A stretch of DNA of 9,719 nucleotides from positions 1 through 9,719 of the forward strand of contig DATEQV010000396.1 of assembly GCA_035272265.1 (NCBI GenBank). Reading direction: 5' to 3'. The DNA is from Acidisphaera sp035272265 (lineage in GTDB: Bacteria; Pseudomonadota; Alphaproteobacteria; Acetobacterales; Acetobacteraceae). A program made the translations under genes and the position numbers. Shown piece after piece: positions 1 to 5,763 of the stretch (position 1 is its first letter; each line of letters begins with the position of its first letter). The notes under the pieces are model-generated. The model was not told the origin of the DNA. It ran no database searches and saw nothing but the letters and a program-made list of their open reading frames with translations.

Positions 1-185
1 GGCAATCCTTCAATCAGCGCCACACCATCTTCCTGCGCCATTTTGACAACACCATGAGGTTCCCCATGCCGATTCTAGCCAACCCGATTCCCGTTGACTC
101 GCGAAATCCGCCGGCGCGACGAAACATTTTCAGGCTCTGAGTGCACACGCGCTGGCGCCAGCCAGCCGAACGCGCGGCGTGAGAA
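1..185. other. Left-edge region without a supported gene
   Basis: No convincing gene is seen here. On the minus strand an open frame runs off the left edge from an ATG at 41-39 (MAQEDGVALIEGL...), just after a TAG at 77-75. It has no clear ribosome binding site, and its codons lack the G/C third-position bias of the other genes, so it may be chance or the start of an unrelated gene. A perfect 12-base palindrome, GCTGGCGCCAGC, lies at 151-162. The first 100 or so bases are visibly less G+C-rich than the rest of the window. Confidence 0.4.
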
Positions 186-198
186 ACCCCACAGGGGT
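186..198 (-). terminator. Short rho-independent terminator candidate after the fixJ-fixL-fixT run
   Basis: Read on the minus strand, ACCCC-TGT-GGGGT forms a perfect 5-bp stem with a 3-base loop and is followed by TTTCTC. It starts 7 bases after the stop codon of the 67-residue ORF, where the minus-strand operon would be expected to end. The stem is short and the T run is weak, so termination is plausible but not certain. Confidence 0.45.
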
Positions 199-204
199 AC
201 TGCC

Positions 205-408
205 CTAGCCGGACCCGTCCTTCGGCACGGTGTTCTTCGCCTCGGCGTCCGTGGTCTCGTCCGGCTCGCTTTCTCTGGCCCGTTGCTGCTCCTTGCGCTT
301 GCGCAGGTTCTCGCGCAGCGCCTCGGTCAGCCGGCGCTCGCGCTCGGCCTTGTCGCGCGGGGGCGGGTCGCCGGGGGGCTTCGCGGCCGGCGGCACGCTC
401 AGTCGCAC
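205..408 (-). CDS. Small charged helical protein downstream of fixT (67 aa, function unknown)
   Basis: This hypothetical protein has a Pro/Lys/Asp-rich N-terminus (about residues 6-20), then a strongly charged probable helix (residues 20-46, rich in R, E, K, A and L), then an acidic tail. No signal peptide, membrane segment or cysteine is present. The GTG start at 408-406 overlaps the end of the fixT-like gene by 10 bases, which suggests translational coupling. A second GTG at 396-394 is also possible. The ribosome binding site is weak (CGAGG). The pattern RERRLTEALRENLRKRKEQQ resembles small hypothetical proteins that I recall from alphaproteobacterial genomes, but I cannot name a family. 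Its place as the last gene after a FixK box suggests low-oxygen expression. Because of its size and composition, a spurious ORF cannot be wholly excluded. Confidence 0.6.
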   Translation of the reverse strand: MRLSVPPAAKPPGDPPPRDKAERERRLTEALRENLRKRKEQQRARESEPDETTDAEAKNTVPKDGSG

Positions 409-764
409 GCCTCGACGAAAGAGATCAGCTCCGTTTCGGTGGGCGGTTTTTCCAGCACGCGCGTCACGCCGATCTCGGCGGCGCGCGCCACGATCGCCGG
501 CGACGGCGCGGCGGTGATCAGCAGGACCGGGACCCTCTCGTCCCGGGCTTTCAGTTTCGCGACCAGATCGAGCCCGGTCATCGCCGGCATGTGGTGGTCG
601 AGGATCAGGCAGCGCGGCGGGGTCTGATGGTCGGCGAGGTAGGCCAGCGCGGAGGTGTAGGTCGCCACCGGATAACCGGCCAATTCGAGCATGAATCGCA
701 GCGAATCGAGCACCCCGTGGTCGTCATCCACGATCGCGACCTCGCGTGATCTCTGAGTGCTCAT
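399..764 (-). CDS. fixT: Single-domain response regulator, probable FixT-type inhibitor of FixL
   Basis: This 121-residue protein is a lone receiver domain with no output domain. The expected receiver residues are present: D13/D14 acidic pocket, D56 phospho-acceptor (LILDHHMP), T84 and K106. Known FixT proteins in Sinorhizobium and Caulobacter are receiver-like proteins of this size that are induced by FixK and inhibit FixL, giving negative feedback. The position just after fixL and a FixK-type box at 851-864 support that role here; it is inferred. Caulobacter FixT has been reported to bind an Fe-S cluster through cysteines. This protein has only C52 and C120, so that property may be absent. 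The ATG at 764-762 is preferred because GGGAG lies a few bases upstream. The frame is open to an ATG at 851-849, but that codon abuts the FixK box. An ordinary phosphate-shuttle receiver is the alternative. Confidence 0.82.
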   Translation of the reverse strand: MSTQRSREVAIVDDDHGVLDSLRFMLELAGYPVATYTSALAYLADHQTPPRCLILDHHMPAMTGLDLVAKLKARDERVPVLLITAAPSPAIVARAAEIGVTRVLEKPPTETELISFVEACD

Positions 765-850
765 CCGCTCCCGTGGCTCCACGACCGTTCGCCGTTGCGA
801 AGGATGCGGCCTTCCGGCGGAATCAATGTCCCCCGGGCGCGTAGGTCTCA

Positions 851-864
851 TTGATGCAGATCAG
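851..864. promoter_or_regulatory. FixK/FNR-type box at the fixL stop codon, upstream of fixT
   Basis: The plus strand reads TTGATGCAGATCAG, matching TTGAY-N4-ATCAA at all but the last base. It overlaps the fixL stop codon (863-861). Its centre is about 93 bases upstream of the fixT ATG. A class II site at -41.5 would place the transcript start near 816, leaving a leader of about 50 bases. FixK activation of fixT is known in Sinorhizobium and Caulobacter; here it is inferred. Confidence 0.65.
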
Positions 865-2393
865 TGCGGCTGAAGTGCTTGTGGCTCATCCGGGACTGCG
901 TCGGCCGCCGGGATGGTGAAGCGGAACGTCGTGCCCGCGTCGTCGGAACTCTCCGCGGCAAGCTCGCCGCCGTGCGATTCGACGATCGCCCTGCAGATCG
1001 ACAGGCCGATGCCCAGCCCCTCCGACTTGGTGGTGACGAAGGGCTGGAACAGGCGCGACTGGACCGAGAGCGGCAGGCCGGGACCGCTGTCGGCGACCAG
1101 CACCTCCACGCGCTCGCCGCGCCTCGACGCGGCCACCTCGAGCCTGCGCACCGGCGAGCCGTCCATCGCCTCGACCGCATTGCGCATCAGGTTCAGCAGC
1201 ACCTGCTGGATCATCACCTTGTCGACGTGCACGTGCGCGGCCTCCGGCTCGACGTCCACCTTCAGATCGACGGAACGGTCCGATCCGGCCAGGGCGAGGG
1301 TGCCGATTTCGTGGATCATCGTGTGCAGGTTCTCCGGCTGCAGTCCGCGGCTCTCCTTCTTGACCATGCTGCGCAGGCTTTGGACGATGCCGCGCGCGCG
1401 CTCGCCCTGCTCGGCGATGCGGTCGATCGCCTGTCCGATCAGCGGCGGGGTCTCCGGCGTCAGCAGCCGGCGGATACCGCTGACGTAGTTGGAGATCGCC
1501 GTCAGCGGCTGGGTGACTTCGTGCGCCAGCGCCGAGAGCATCTGGCCGAGATCGCTGACGCGCGAGACGTGCACCAGCTCGGCCTGCAATTCGGCGAGCC
1601 GCCGCTGCTGCTCCAGCCGTTCGGTCATGTCGCGCACGAAGCCGGTGAATACGTGGTGGCCGGGAACGATGGCCTCGCCAACACCCAGTTCGATCGGGAA
1701 GATGCTGCCGTCCTTGCGCCGCGCGTCGACCATGCGGCCGATGCCGATGATGCGGGCCTCGCCGGTCCGCAGGTAGCGCGTCATGTAGCCGTCGTGCCCC
1801 TCCCGGTCGGGCTCGGGCATCAGCATGTTGACGTTGTGGCCCAGCACCTCGGCCTCGGTGTAGCCGAACATGCGCTGTGCGGCCGGGCTGAAGGATTGCA
1901 CGCGGCCGTCCCGGTCGATGACGATCAGCCCGTGCGGCGCCGTCTCGAGGATCGTGCGCAGCAGCGCCTCGCGCTGGCGCAGTTCCTGCGCGAGCCTTTG
2001 CTGCTCGCTGAGATCGCGCGCGATCTTGGACACGCCGATGACGGTCCCGGCCTCGTCGTGGATCGGCGAGATCGTCAGCGAGACGGGAATGACCATCCCG
2101 GACTTGGTCTGGCGCAGCGTGACGAAGTTGGTCAGCCGTTCGTCACGGCGCAGCCGCTCGAGGATGCTGGCCTCCTCCGCCAGCCGCTCGAACGGGATGA
2201 TGCGGGTGATCGGCTGGCCGATCATCTCGGCGGCGCTGAAGCCGAACAGCCGCTCGGCCGCGTCGTTCCACGAGGTGACGATGCCCTGCAGGTCCTTGCC
2301 GACGATCGCGTCGTTGGACGAGGCGACGATCGCCGCCAGGATCGCGCGCACGTCGCTGCCCGGTTTGCGCGGTGTGTCGGCGTCGGTGCTCAC
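861..2393 (-). CDS. fixL: Oxygen-sensing heme-PAS histidine kinase FixL
   Basis: This 510-residue soluble kinase has no membrane segment. Domain order is PAS1 (about 15-130), heme PAS2 (about 140-258), a HisKA dimerisation domain (about 275-345) and a HATPase domain (about 355-497). PAS2 matches FixL: the proximal heme ligand H200, R206 and R220 fall in the HDGYMTRY...RIIGIGR stretch, and FTGFVRDMTER follows. From memory these align with H200, R206 and R220 of Bradyrhizobium FixL. H291 in ALAHEVTQPLTAISNY is the phospho-acceptor. The N box (LLNLMRNAVEAM, N405), G1 (DSGPG), F (FQPFVTTK) and G2 (GLGIGLSI) boxes are intact, so it should be active. In the family, O2 bound to heme switches the kinase off, and low O2 lets it phosphorylate FixJ. 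The GTG start shares a GTGA overlap with the fixJ stop, indicating coupled translation. The order fixJ then fixL is opposite to the usual one. Confidence 0.95.
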   Translation of the reverse strand: MSTDADTPRKPGSDVRAILAAIVASSNDAIVGKDLQGIVTSWNDAAERLFGFSAAEMIGQPITRIIPFERLAEEASILERLRRDERLTNFVTLRQTKSGMVIPVSLTISPIHDEAGTVIGVSKIARDLSEQQRLAQELRQREALLRTILETAPHGLIVIDRDGRVQSFSPAAQRMFGYTEAEVLGHNVNMLMPEPDREGHDGYMTRYLRTGEARIIGIGRMVDARRKDGSIFPIELGVGEAIVPGHHVFTGFVRDMTERLEQQRRLAELQAELVHVSRVSDLGQMLSALAHEVTQPLTAISNYVSGIRRLLTPETPPLIGQAIDRIAEQGERARGIVQSLRSMVKKESRGLQPENLHTMIHEIGTLALAGSDRSVDLKVDVEPEAAHVHVDKVMIQQVLLNLMRNAVEAMDGSPVRRLEVAASRRGERVEVLVADSGPGLPLSVQSRLFQPFVTTKSEGLGIGLSICRAIVESHGGELAAESSDDAGTTFRFTIPAADAVPDEPQALQPH

Positions 2394-3010
2394 CGCGACG
2401 TCCCGGGCGCTTGGGCGGCCATGACGAGGCGGACGAGATCGGGCAGCGACTCGGCTTCGAGCTTGTGGAAGATGCGGGCGCGATGCACGTCGATGGTGCG
2501 CGGGCTGATGCCGAGAATCTGCGCGATTTCCTTGTTCGACTTGCCGGTCACGACGTGGTCCAGCACCTCGCGCTCGCGCGTCGTCAGCGTGGCGAGATGA
2601 CGCGTGGCGACGCTGGCCTGGGCATCCGCCGCAAGCGCGCGGCGGTTGCTGTCGATCGCCTGCTCGATCGCGTCGAACAAGTCCTTATCCTCAAACGGCT
2701 TTTCGAGGAAGTCGACCGCCCCGGCCTTCATGGCCCGCACCGCCGAGCTGACGTCGCCGTGGCCGGTCATGACGATCACCGGCAGCCGTATGCCGGACGC
2801 GGCCAGCCGCTCCTGCAGCTCGATCCCGTCCATCTCCGGCATCCGGAAGTCGGTCAGCACGCAGCCTTCCAGCGGCAGGACGGCGTCGAGCAGGGTCAGT
2901 GGGCTGTCATAGGTCCGTACCGCGTATCCGGCCGGTTCCAGCATGAACCGGATGGATTCCAGGATCGCGTGGTCGTCGTCGACGACATGGACGATGGGCC
3001 CTGCCGTCAT
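2390..3010 (-). CDS. fixJ: Two-component response regulator FixJ
   Basis: This 206-residue DNA-binding activator has an N-terminal receiver (1-120) and a C-terminal LuxR/GerE helix-turn-helix (about 140-200). Receiver residues D11/D12, D54 (VLTDFRMPEMDG), T82 (VIVMTGHGDV) and K104 (DFLEKPFED) are all present, at the positions I recall for Sinorhizobium FixJ. The output domain reads LTTREREVLDHVVTGKSNKE and ISPRTIDVHRARIFHKL, typical of the family. Phosphorylation by FixL should allow dimerisation and activation of fixK. The ATG at 3010-3008 gives the usual FixJ length and begins directly at the receiver. A GTG at 3034-3032 would add 8 residues but lies inside the putative FixJ operator. The gene is divergent from fixK and is the first gene of the minus-strand operon. 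Confidence 0.95.
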   Translation of the reverse strand: MTAGPIVHVVDDDHAILESIRFMLEPAGYAVRTYDSPLTLLDAVLPLEGCVLTDFRMPEMDGIELQERLAASGIRLPVIVMTGHGDVSSAVRAMKAGAVDFLEKPFEDKDLFDAIEQAIDSNRRALAADAQASVATRHLATLTTREREVLDHVVTGKSNKEIAQILGISPRTIDVHRARIFHKLEAESLPDLVRLVMAAQAPGTSR

Positions 3011-3020
3011 CCGATGACCC

Positions 3021-3038
3021 GTACGTAATCCCACGTAC
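3021..3038. promoter_or_regulatory. Candidate FixJ operator between fixJ and fixK
   Basis: This is a perfect inverted repeat: GTACGT (3021-3026), a 6-base spacer AATCCC, and ACGTAC (3033-3038). Reported FixJ sites contain GTAMGTAG-like elements, and GTACGTAA fits this at seven of eight positions; the comparison is from memory. The centre is about 83 bases upstream of the fixK ATG. In Sinorhizobium fixK the FixJ site centres near -56, which would put the fixK transcript start around 3086 here. The repeat is also only 11 bases from the fixJ ATG, so it could affect fixJ expression. Confidence 0.6.
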
Positions 3039-3112
3039 GCGACCGGACGAATTTCACAGGCTGGTGTGTCCGTGTAGTCCGGTTGACATCAGAAAAAGCC
3101 TCGGGGGGCAGC

Positions 3113-3865
3113 ATGTTCGTCACTTCGTTCGCTCAGCCAGACGCACACCAGCACCGCCGCCCGGACGCACTCAATGGTTGCCACGACCGCGCCGCGGGCC
3201 GGCGTTCCCTGCCCGGATTAGCGGCACAGTCGCCCGCTGGCCATCTGCCGGAGCCGTTCGTGCCCGGATCGGCGATGATCCAGTATGGCCGCGACGAAGA
3301 GATCATAGCCCAGGACGACGAGGCGGAATACGGCTTCCACGTCATCAGCGGCTGCGTGCGGACGGTGCGGCTGCTGGAGGACGGACGCCGTCAGGTGGGC
3401 GAGTTCCTGATGCCGGGCGACGTTTTCGGCTGGGAGACCGGTGCGGACCATGCCTTCGGAGCCGAGGCGGTGACGCCGGTTGTTCTCTATCGGTTCCATC
3501 TGCGCACGCTGGAGGAGAGGGCGGCGACCGACAGCGGCTTCGCCCGCCAGTTGCGTCAGCACGCCGCGGCCCAGATGCGCCGGATGCGCGGGCAGCTGGT
3601 CCTGCTGGGCCGCAAGACGGCGTTCGAGCGGATCGCGAGCTTCCTGGTCGACATGGGCGAGCGGCTGCACGGCTCCGGCGAGCCGGCGATCGAGTTGCCG
3701 ATGAGCCGGACCGACATCGCCGACTACCTCGGCATGACGATCGAGACGGTCTGCCGCGGCTTGAGCGAGTTGCGCCAGCGCGGCACCATCGCGGTCGAGC
3801 GGTCCCGGATCGTGATCCGCGACCGGCGCGCGCTGGGCGTGGCGGGGTCCGATCGGCTGCACTGA
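3113..3865 (+). CDS. fixK: Crp/Fnr-family transcriptional activator FixK
   Basis: This 250-residue regulator has a cyclic-nucleotide-like beta-barrel domain (about 50-135), a dimerisation helix (about 140-182) and a C-terminal winged helix-turn-helix (about 190-237). There is no FNR-type N-terminal cysteine cluster, so it should not sense O2 directly, as expected for FixK controlled by FixJ. The recognition helix, TIETVCRGLSEL, keeps E211 and R215, the residues that read TTGA half-sites in the Fnr group. C214 sits where FNR has serine. The ATG is preceded by GGGGGG with good spacing; an upstream in-frame TTG at 3083 is less likely. The fixJ-divergent position and the inverted repeat at 3021-3038 suggest FixJ activation. 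Likely targets in the window carry boxes at 851, 4690, 7589 and 9692. The first 45 residues are basic, possibly disordered and unlike known domains. Confidence 0.93.
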   Translation: MFVTSFAQPDAHQHRRPDALNGCHDRAAGRRSLPGLAAQSPAGHLPEPFVPGSAMIQYGRDEEIIAQDDEAEYGFHVISGCVRTVRLLEDGRRQVGEFLMPGDVFGWETGADHAFGAEAVTPVVLYRFHLRTLEERAATDSGFARQLRQHAAAQMRRMRGQLVLLGRKTAFERIASFLVDMGERLHGSGEPAIELPMSRTDIADYLGMTIETVCRGLSELRQRGTIAVERSRIVIRDRRALGVAGSDRLH

Positions 3866-3911
3866 GGGTCCTTTCGGCCCTCCCGCGCCGGCGGACCGCC
3901 TAACGGGAGGG
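3864..3911 (+). promoter_or_regulatory. Two mutually exclusive hairpins covering the ribosome binding site of the CBS-BON gene
   Basis: Hairpin A pairs GAGGGTC (3864-3870) with GGCCCTC (3876-3882), including one G-U pair, and overlaps the fixK stop codon. Hairpin B pairs CCCTCCCG (3878-3885) with CGGGAGGG (3904-3911) perfectly and buries the GGGAGGG ribosome binding site 5 bases before the ATG at 3917. The two share 3878-3882, so only one can form at a time. This resembles a translational switch or coupling device, although chance pairing in G+C-rich DNA is possible. Confidence 0.4.
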
Positions 3912-3916
3912 TTTGG

Positions 3917-4636
3917 ATGACGACTGTCGCCGATCTGATGACCCGGCATGTGATCGCCGTGCGGCCGGAGACGCCGGTCGCCCAGGCGATCGCCCTGATG
4001 GTGGAGCACAAGGTCAGCGGGCTGCCGGTCACCGGGTTTTCCGGCGAGGTGGTCGGCATCATCACCGAGGGCGACCTGATGCGCCGGGTCGAGACCGGCA
4101 CTGCCGGCGAATCCGAAGGCTGGCTGACCCGGCTGTTCATGCCGGGCAGGGCGGCGGAGCGCTATGTCGCCACGCACGGCCGCCGCGTCGGCGAGGTGAT
4201 GACGCCTGACGTGGTTAGCGTGCCGGGGACCGCGACGCTCGCCGAGGCGGCGGCGCTGATGCAGCGCCACCGGATCAGGCGCCTGCCGGTGGTCCACAAT
4301 GACCGGCTGGTCGGCCTGATCAGCCGCGCCGACCTGATGAAGCGGGTTGGCGAGGCGCTGTCGGCGCCGGAGGCGTCGGCGGAGGATGCGGCGATCAAGG
4401 CCGGCATCCAGGCGGCGATGGCGCGCGAGGCCTGGACGTTTCCCAAGCTGGTCAACGTGGCGGTGCAGGACGGCGTGGTGCAGCTCGACGGCTGCCTGTT
4501 CGACCTGCGCGAGTGCCAGGCGCTGACCGTGCTGGTGGAGAACGTGCCCGGCGTGAAGCGGGTGGAGAACCGGGTTGTCTGCATCGAGCCGTACACCGGA
4601 ACCGTCATCAGCGATCCGGCCGCGATCGGTCACTGA
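3917..4636 (+). CDS. CBS-CBS-BON domain protein
   Basis: This 239-residue soluble protein has a CBS pair (CBS1 about 1-57, CBS2 about 90-146) followed by a BON domain (about 155-224). The motifs VGIITEGDLMRRV and VGLISRADLMKRV end the two CBS repeats. The linker between them (58-89) holds a GESEGWLTRLF segment seen in related CBS proteins. Tandem CBS repeats usually bind adenine nucleotides (AMP, ATP, SAM or NAD-like ligands) and act as energy sensors; the BON domain is often a ligand- or membrane-associated module. No signal peptide is visible, so the protein is probably cytoplasmic. It starts 51 bases after fixK on the same strand, with GGGAGGG before the ATG, and may be co-transcribed with fixK. 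Mycobacterial Hrp1, in the DosR hypoxia regulon, is a CBS-pair protein. The partner and ligand are not visible. Confidence 0.9.
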   Translation: MTTVADLMTRHVIAVRPETPVAQAIALMVEHKVSGLPVTGFSGEVVGIITEGDLMRRVETGTAGESEGWLTRLFMPGRAAERYVATHGRRVGEVMTPDVVSVPGTATLAEAAALMQRHRIRRLPVVHNDRLVGLISRADLMKRVGEALSAPEASAEDAAIKAGIQAAMAREAWTFPKLVNVAVQDGVVQLDGCLFDLRECQALTVLVENVPGVKRVENRVVCIEPYTGTVISDPAAIGH

Positions 4637-4689
4637 TACGGGAACCTCAACGCCGGCCAATACGCCCGAGCCGCCTCCCGCGTGCTACG

Positions 4690-4703
4690 TTGACTTCGAT
4701 CAG
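4690..4703 (+). promoter_or_regulatory. FixK/FNR-type box upstream of the CBS-CBS-phaC run
   Basis: TTGACTTCGATCAG fits TTGAY-N4-ATCAA except at the last base. It lies about 59 bases (centre to ATG) upstream of the gene at 4756. A class II arrangement would place the transcript start near 4738, leaving a leader of about 18 bases that contains GGAGGAGGGG. Activation by the neighbouring FixK is inferred. Confidence 0.65.
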
Positions 4704-4755
4704 TGAACTCTAGGCCTGATAGGCGCAGTGTTCAGTTTCGACGCGGAGGAGGGGA

Positions 4756-5292
4756 ATGCCTACACAAGCCGAATTGCCGAAAGCTGCCGCCTCCGAGCCG
4801 GAGGCCAGCAAGCGGCCCGTCCACACCGTCACCGCCGGCGAGATGATGACGTCGCCGGTCGTCACCGTGGAGCCCGAGACGAGCATCGCACAGGTGGCGA
4901 AGGTGCTCGCCGACAAGCACATCAGCGCCGTCGTGGTCTGCAAGCACGATGGCACGTTGGCCGGGATGCTCAGCGAGGGCGACATCCTGCACCCGTTCCG
5001 CGAATCGATGCGGCAGAAGCGCGACTGGTGGCTCGGCGTCATGTCGGAAGGCGAGAACCTGTCGCAGGAGTTCCTGGACTATGTGCGTGTGGACACGCGC
5101 AGCGCCGCCGACCTGATGGTGCGCCATGTCGTCACCGCGACCGAGGACGCGACGCTGCCGGAGCTTGCGGAGCTGATCTGCAAGCATCGTGTGAGGCGGA
5201 TACCGATCCTGCGCGACGGCCGCGTAGTCGGCATCGTCAGCCGCGGCGACCTGATCCGCGCGCTGGCCGGCGCCCCCGGCATGCTGATCTAG
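4756..5292 (+). CDS. CBS-pair protein, first gene of the phaC run
   Basis: This 178-residue protein has an Ala/Glu/Pro/Lys-rich N-terminal tail (1-25), then CBS1 (about 27-80) and CBS2 (about 116-170). The repeats end in AGMLSEGDILHPF and VGIVSRGDLIRAL. The inter-repeat linker (81-115) contains RQKRDWWLGVMSEGENLSQEFLDYV, an aromatic segment common in stress-related CBS proteins. No enzyme, transporter or DNA-binding domain is fused, so it is probably a stand-alone adenylate sensor or a regulator of another protein. The ATG directly follows a strong GGAGGAGGGG. A FixK-type box lies upstream, and 42 bases separate it from the next CBS gene, suggesting one transcript through phaC. It resembles the 3917 protein in fold but lacks BON. 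The ligand and partner are unknown. Confidence 0.9.
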   Translation: MPTQAELPKAAASEPEASKRPVHTVTAGEMMTSPVVTVEPETSIAQVAKVLADKHISAVVVCKHDGTLAGMLSEGDILHPFRESMRQKRDWWLGVMSEGENLSQEFLDYVRVDTRSAADLMVRHVVTATEDATLPELAELICKHRVRRIPILRDGRVVGIVSRGDLIRALAGAPGMLI

Positions 5293-5308
5293 GGGGATGC
5301 TCATCTAG

Positions 5309-5323
5309 CGGGCGCTTCGCCCG
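5309..5323 (+). promoter_or_regulatory. Perfect hairpin just before the ribosome binding site of the third CBS gene
   Basis: CGGGCG-CTT-CGCCCG forms a perfect 6-bp stem with a 3-base loop. It sits in the 42-base gap between the two CBS genes and ends where the GGAGGAG ribosome binding site begins. No T run follows, so it is not a standard terminator. It may stabilise mRNA ends or set relative expression. Confidence 0.35.
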
Positions 5324-5334
5324 GAGGAGCGGAC

Positions 5335-5760
5335 GTGACCGACAGGCGGATGGACGAGATCGTGCGGCGTCAGAACCCGGCGACGCTGCCGACCTATGCG
5401 ACGGTACAGGACGCCTGCCGCGTGATGCGCGACCGGCGCATCGGCGCGATGCTGGTGACCAGCGACAGCGGCAGCCTCGCCGGCATCTTCACCGGACGCG
5501 ACGCGGTCGGGCGCGTGCTGGCCGAGGCGCGCGATCCGGCCGCCACGAGGCTCACCGAGGTGATGACGCGCTCGCCGGAGACGATCGGCCCGCGCGACAA
5601 GGCGAGCGACGCGCTGCAGATGATGTTCTTCGGCGGCTACCGGCACCTGCCGATCGTCGATGCGAACGGCAAGATCCTGGGCATCGTCTCGCGCGGCGAC
5701 TTCAGCGGCTCCGAACTGGCGCGGCGCGACGAGGAAACTGGCTTCTGGGAGATCGTGTGA
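5335..5760 (+). CDS. Compact CBS-pair protein immediately upstream of phaC
   Basis: This 141-residue protein consists almost entirely of two CBS repeats (about 8-63 and 74-125), ending in LAGIFTGRDAVGRVL and LGIVSRGDFSGSEL, followed by a short acidic tail. It lacks the long aromatic linker of the two CBS proteins before it, so it belongs to a different CBS subgroup. The start is GTG, set by a good GGAGGAG at 5-base spacing. Only 3 bases separate its stop from the phaC ATG, so the two are very likely translated from one mRNA, and a link to PHA synthesis is plausible. The fold suggests adenine nucleotide binding; the exact role is unknown. Confidence 0.9.
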   Translation: MTDRRMDEIVRRQNPATLPTYATVQDACRVMRDRRIGAMLVTSDSGSLAGIFTGRDAVGRVLAEARDPAATRLTEVMTRSPETIGPRDKASDALQMMFFGGYRHLPIVDANGKILGIVSRGDFSGSELARRDEETGFWEIV

Positions 5761-5763
5761 CCG

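Noticed and set aside
1..41. Partial minus-strand frame MAQEDGVALIEGL at the left edge
   Set aside because: Only 13 codons are visible, with no ribosome binding site and unusual codon bias, so a gene cannot be supported.
94..627. Plus-strand open frame of 177 codons at the left
   Set aside because: It lies opposite the 67-residue ORF and the receiver gene, and has no domain and no good ribosome binding site.
399..851. Longer fixT reading frame starting at 851
   Set aside because: The extra 29 residues are outside the receiver fold and the ATG abuts the FixK box, while the ATG at 764 has a GGGAG in place.
864..2600. Long plus-strand open frame (578 codons) opposite fixL
   Set aside because: It mirrors the strongly G/C-biased codons of fixL. 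The product is rich in R, D, H and A with no domain, while fixL on the other strand has clear motifs.
3083..3112. TTG start for fixK and TTGACA at 3083-3088 as a -35 element
   Set aside because: The ATG at 3113 has a strong ribosome binding site. No -10 element appears 17 bases after TTGACA, and only one FixK half-site is present.
3218..4660. Minus-strand open frame (480 codons) across fixK and the CBS-BON gene
   Set aside because: It spans two well-supported plus-strand genes and their gap, and its product has the composition of a shadow frame.
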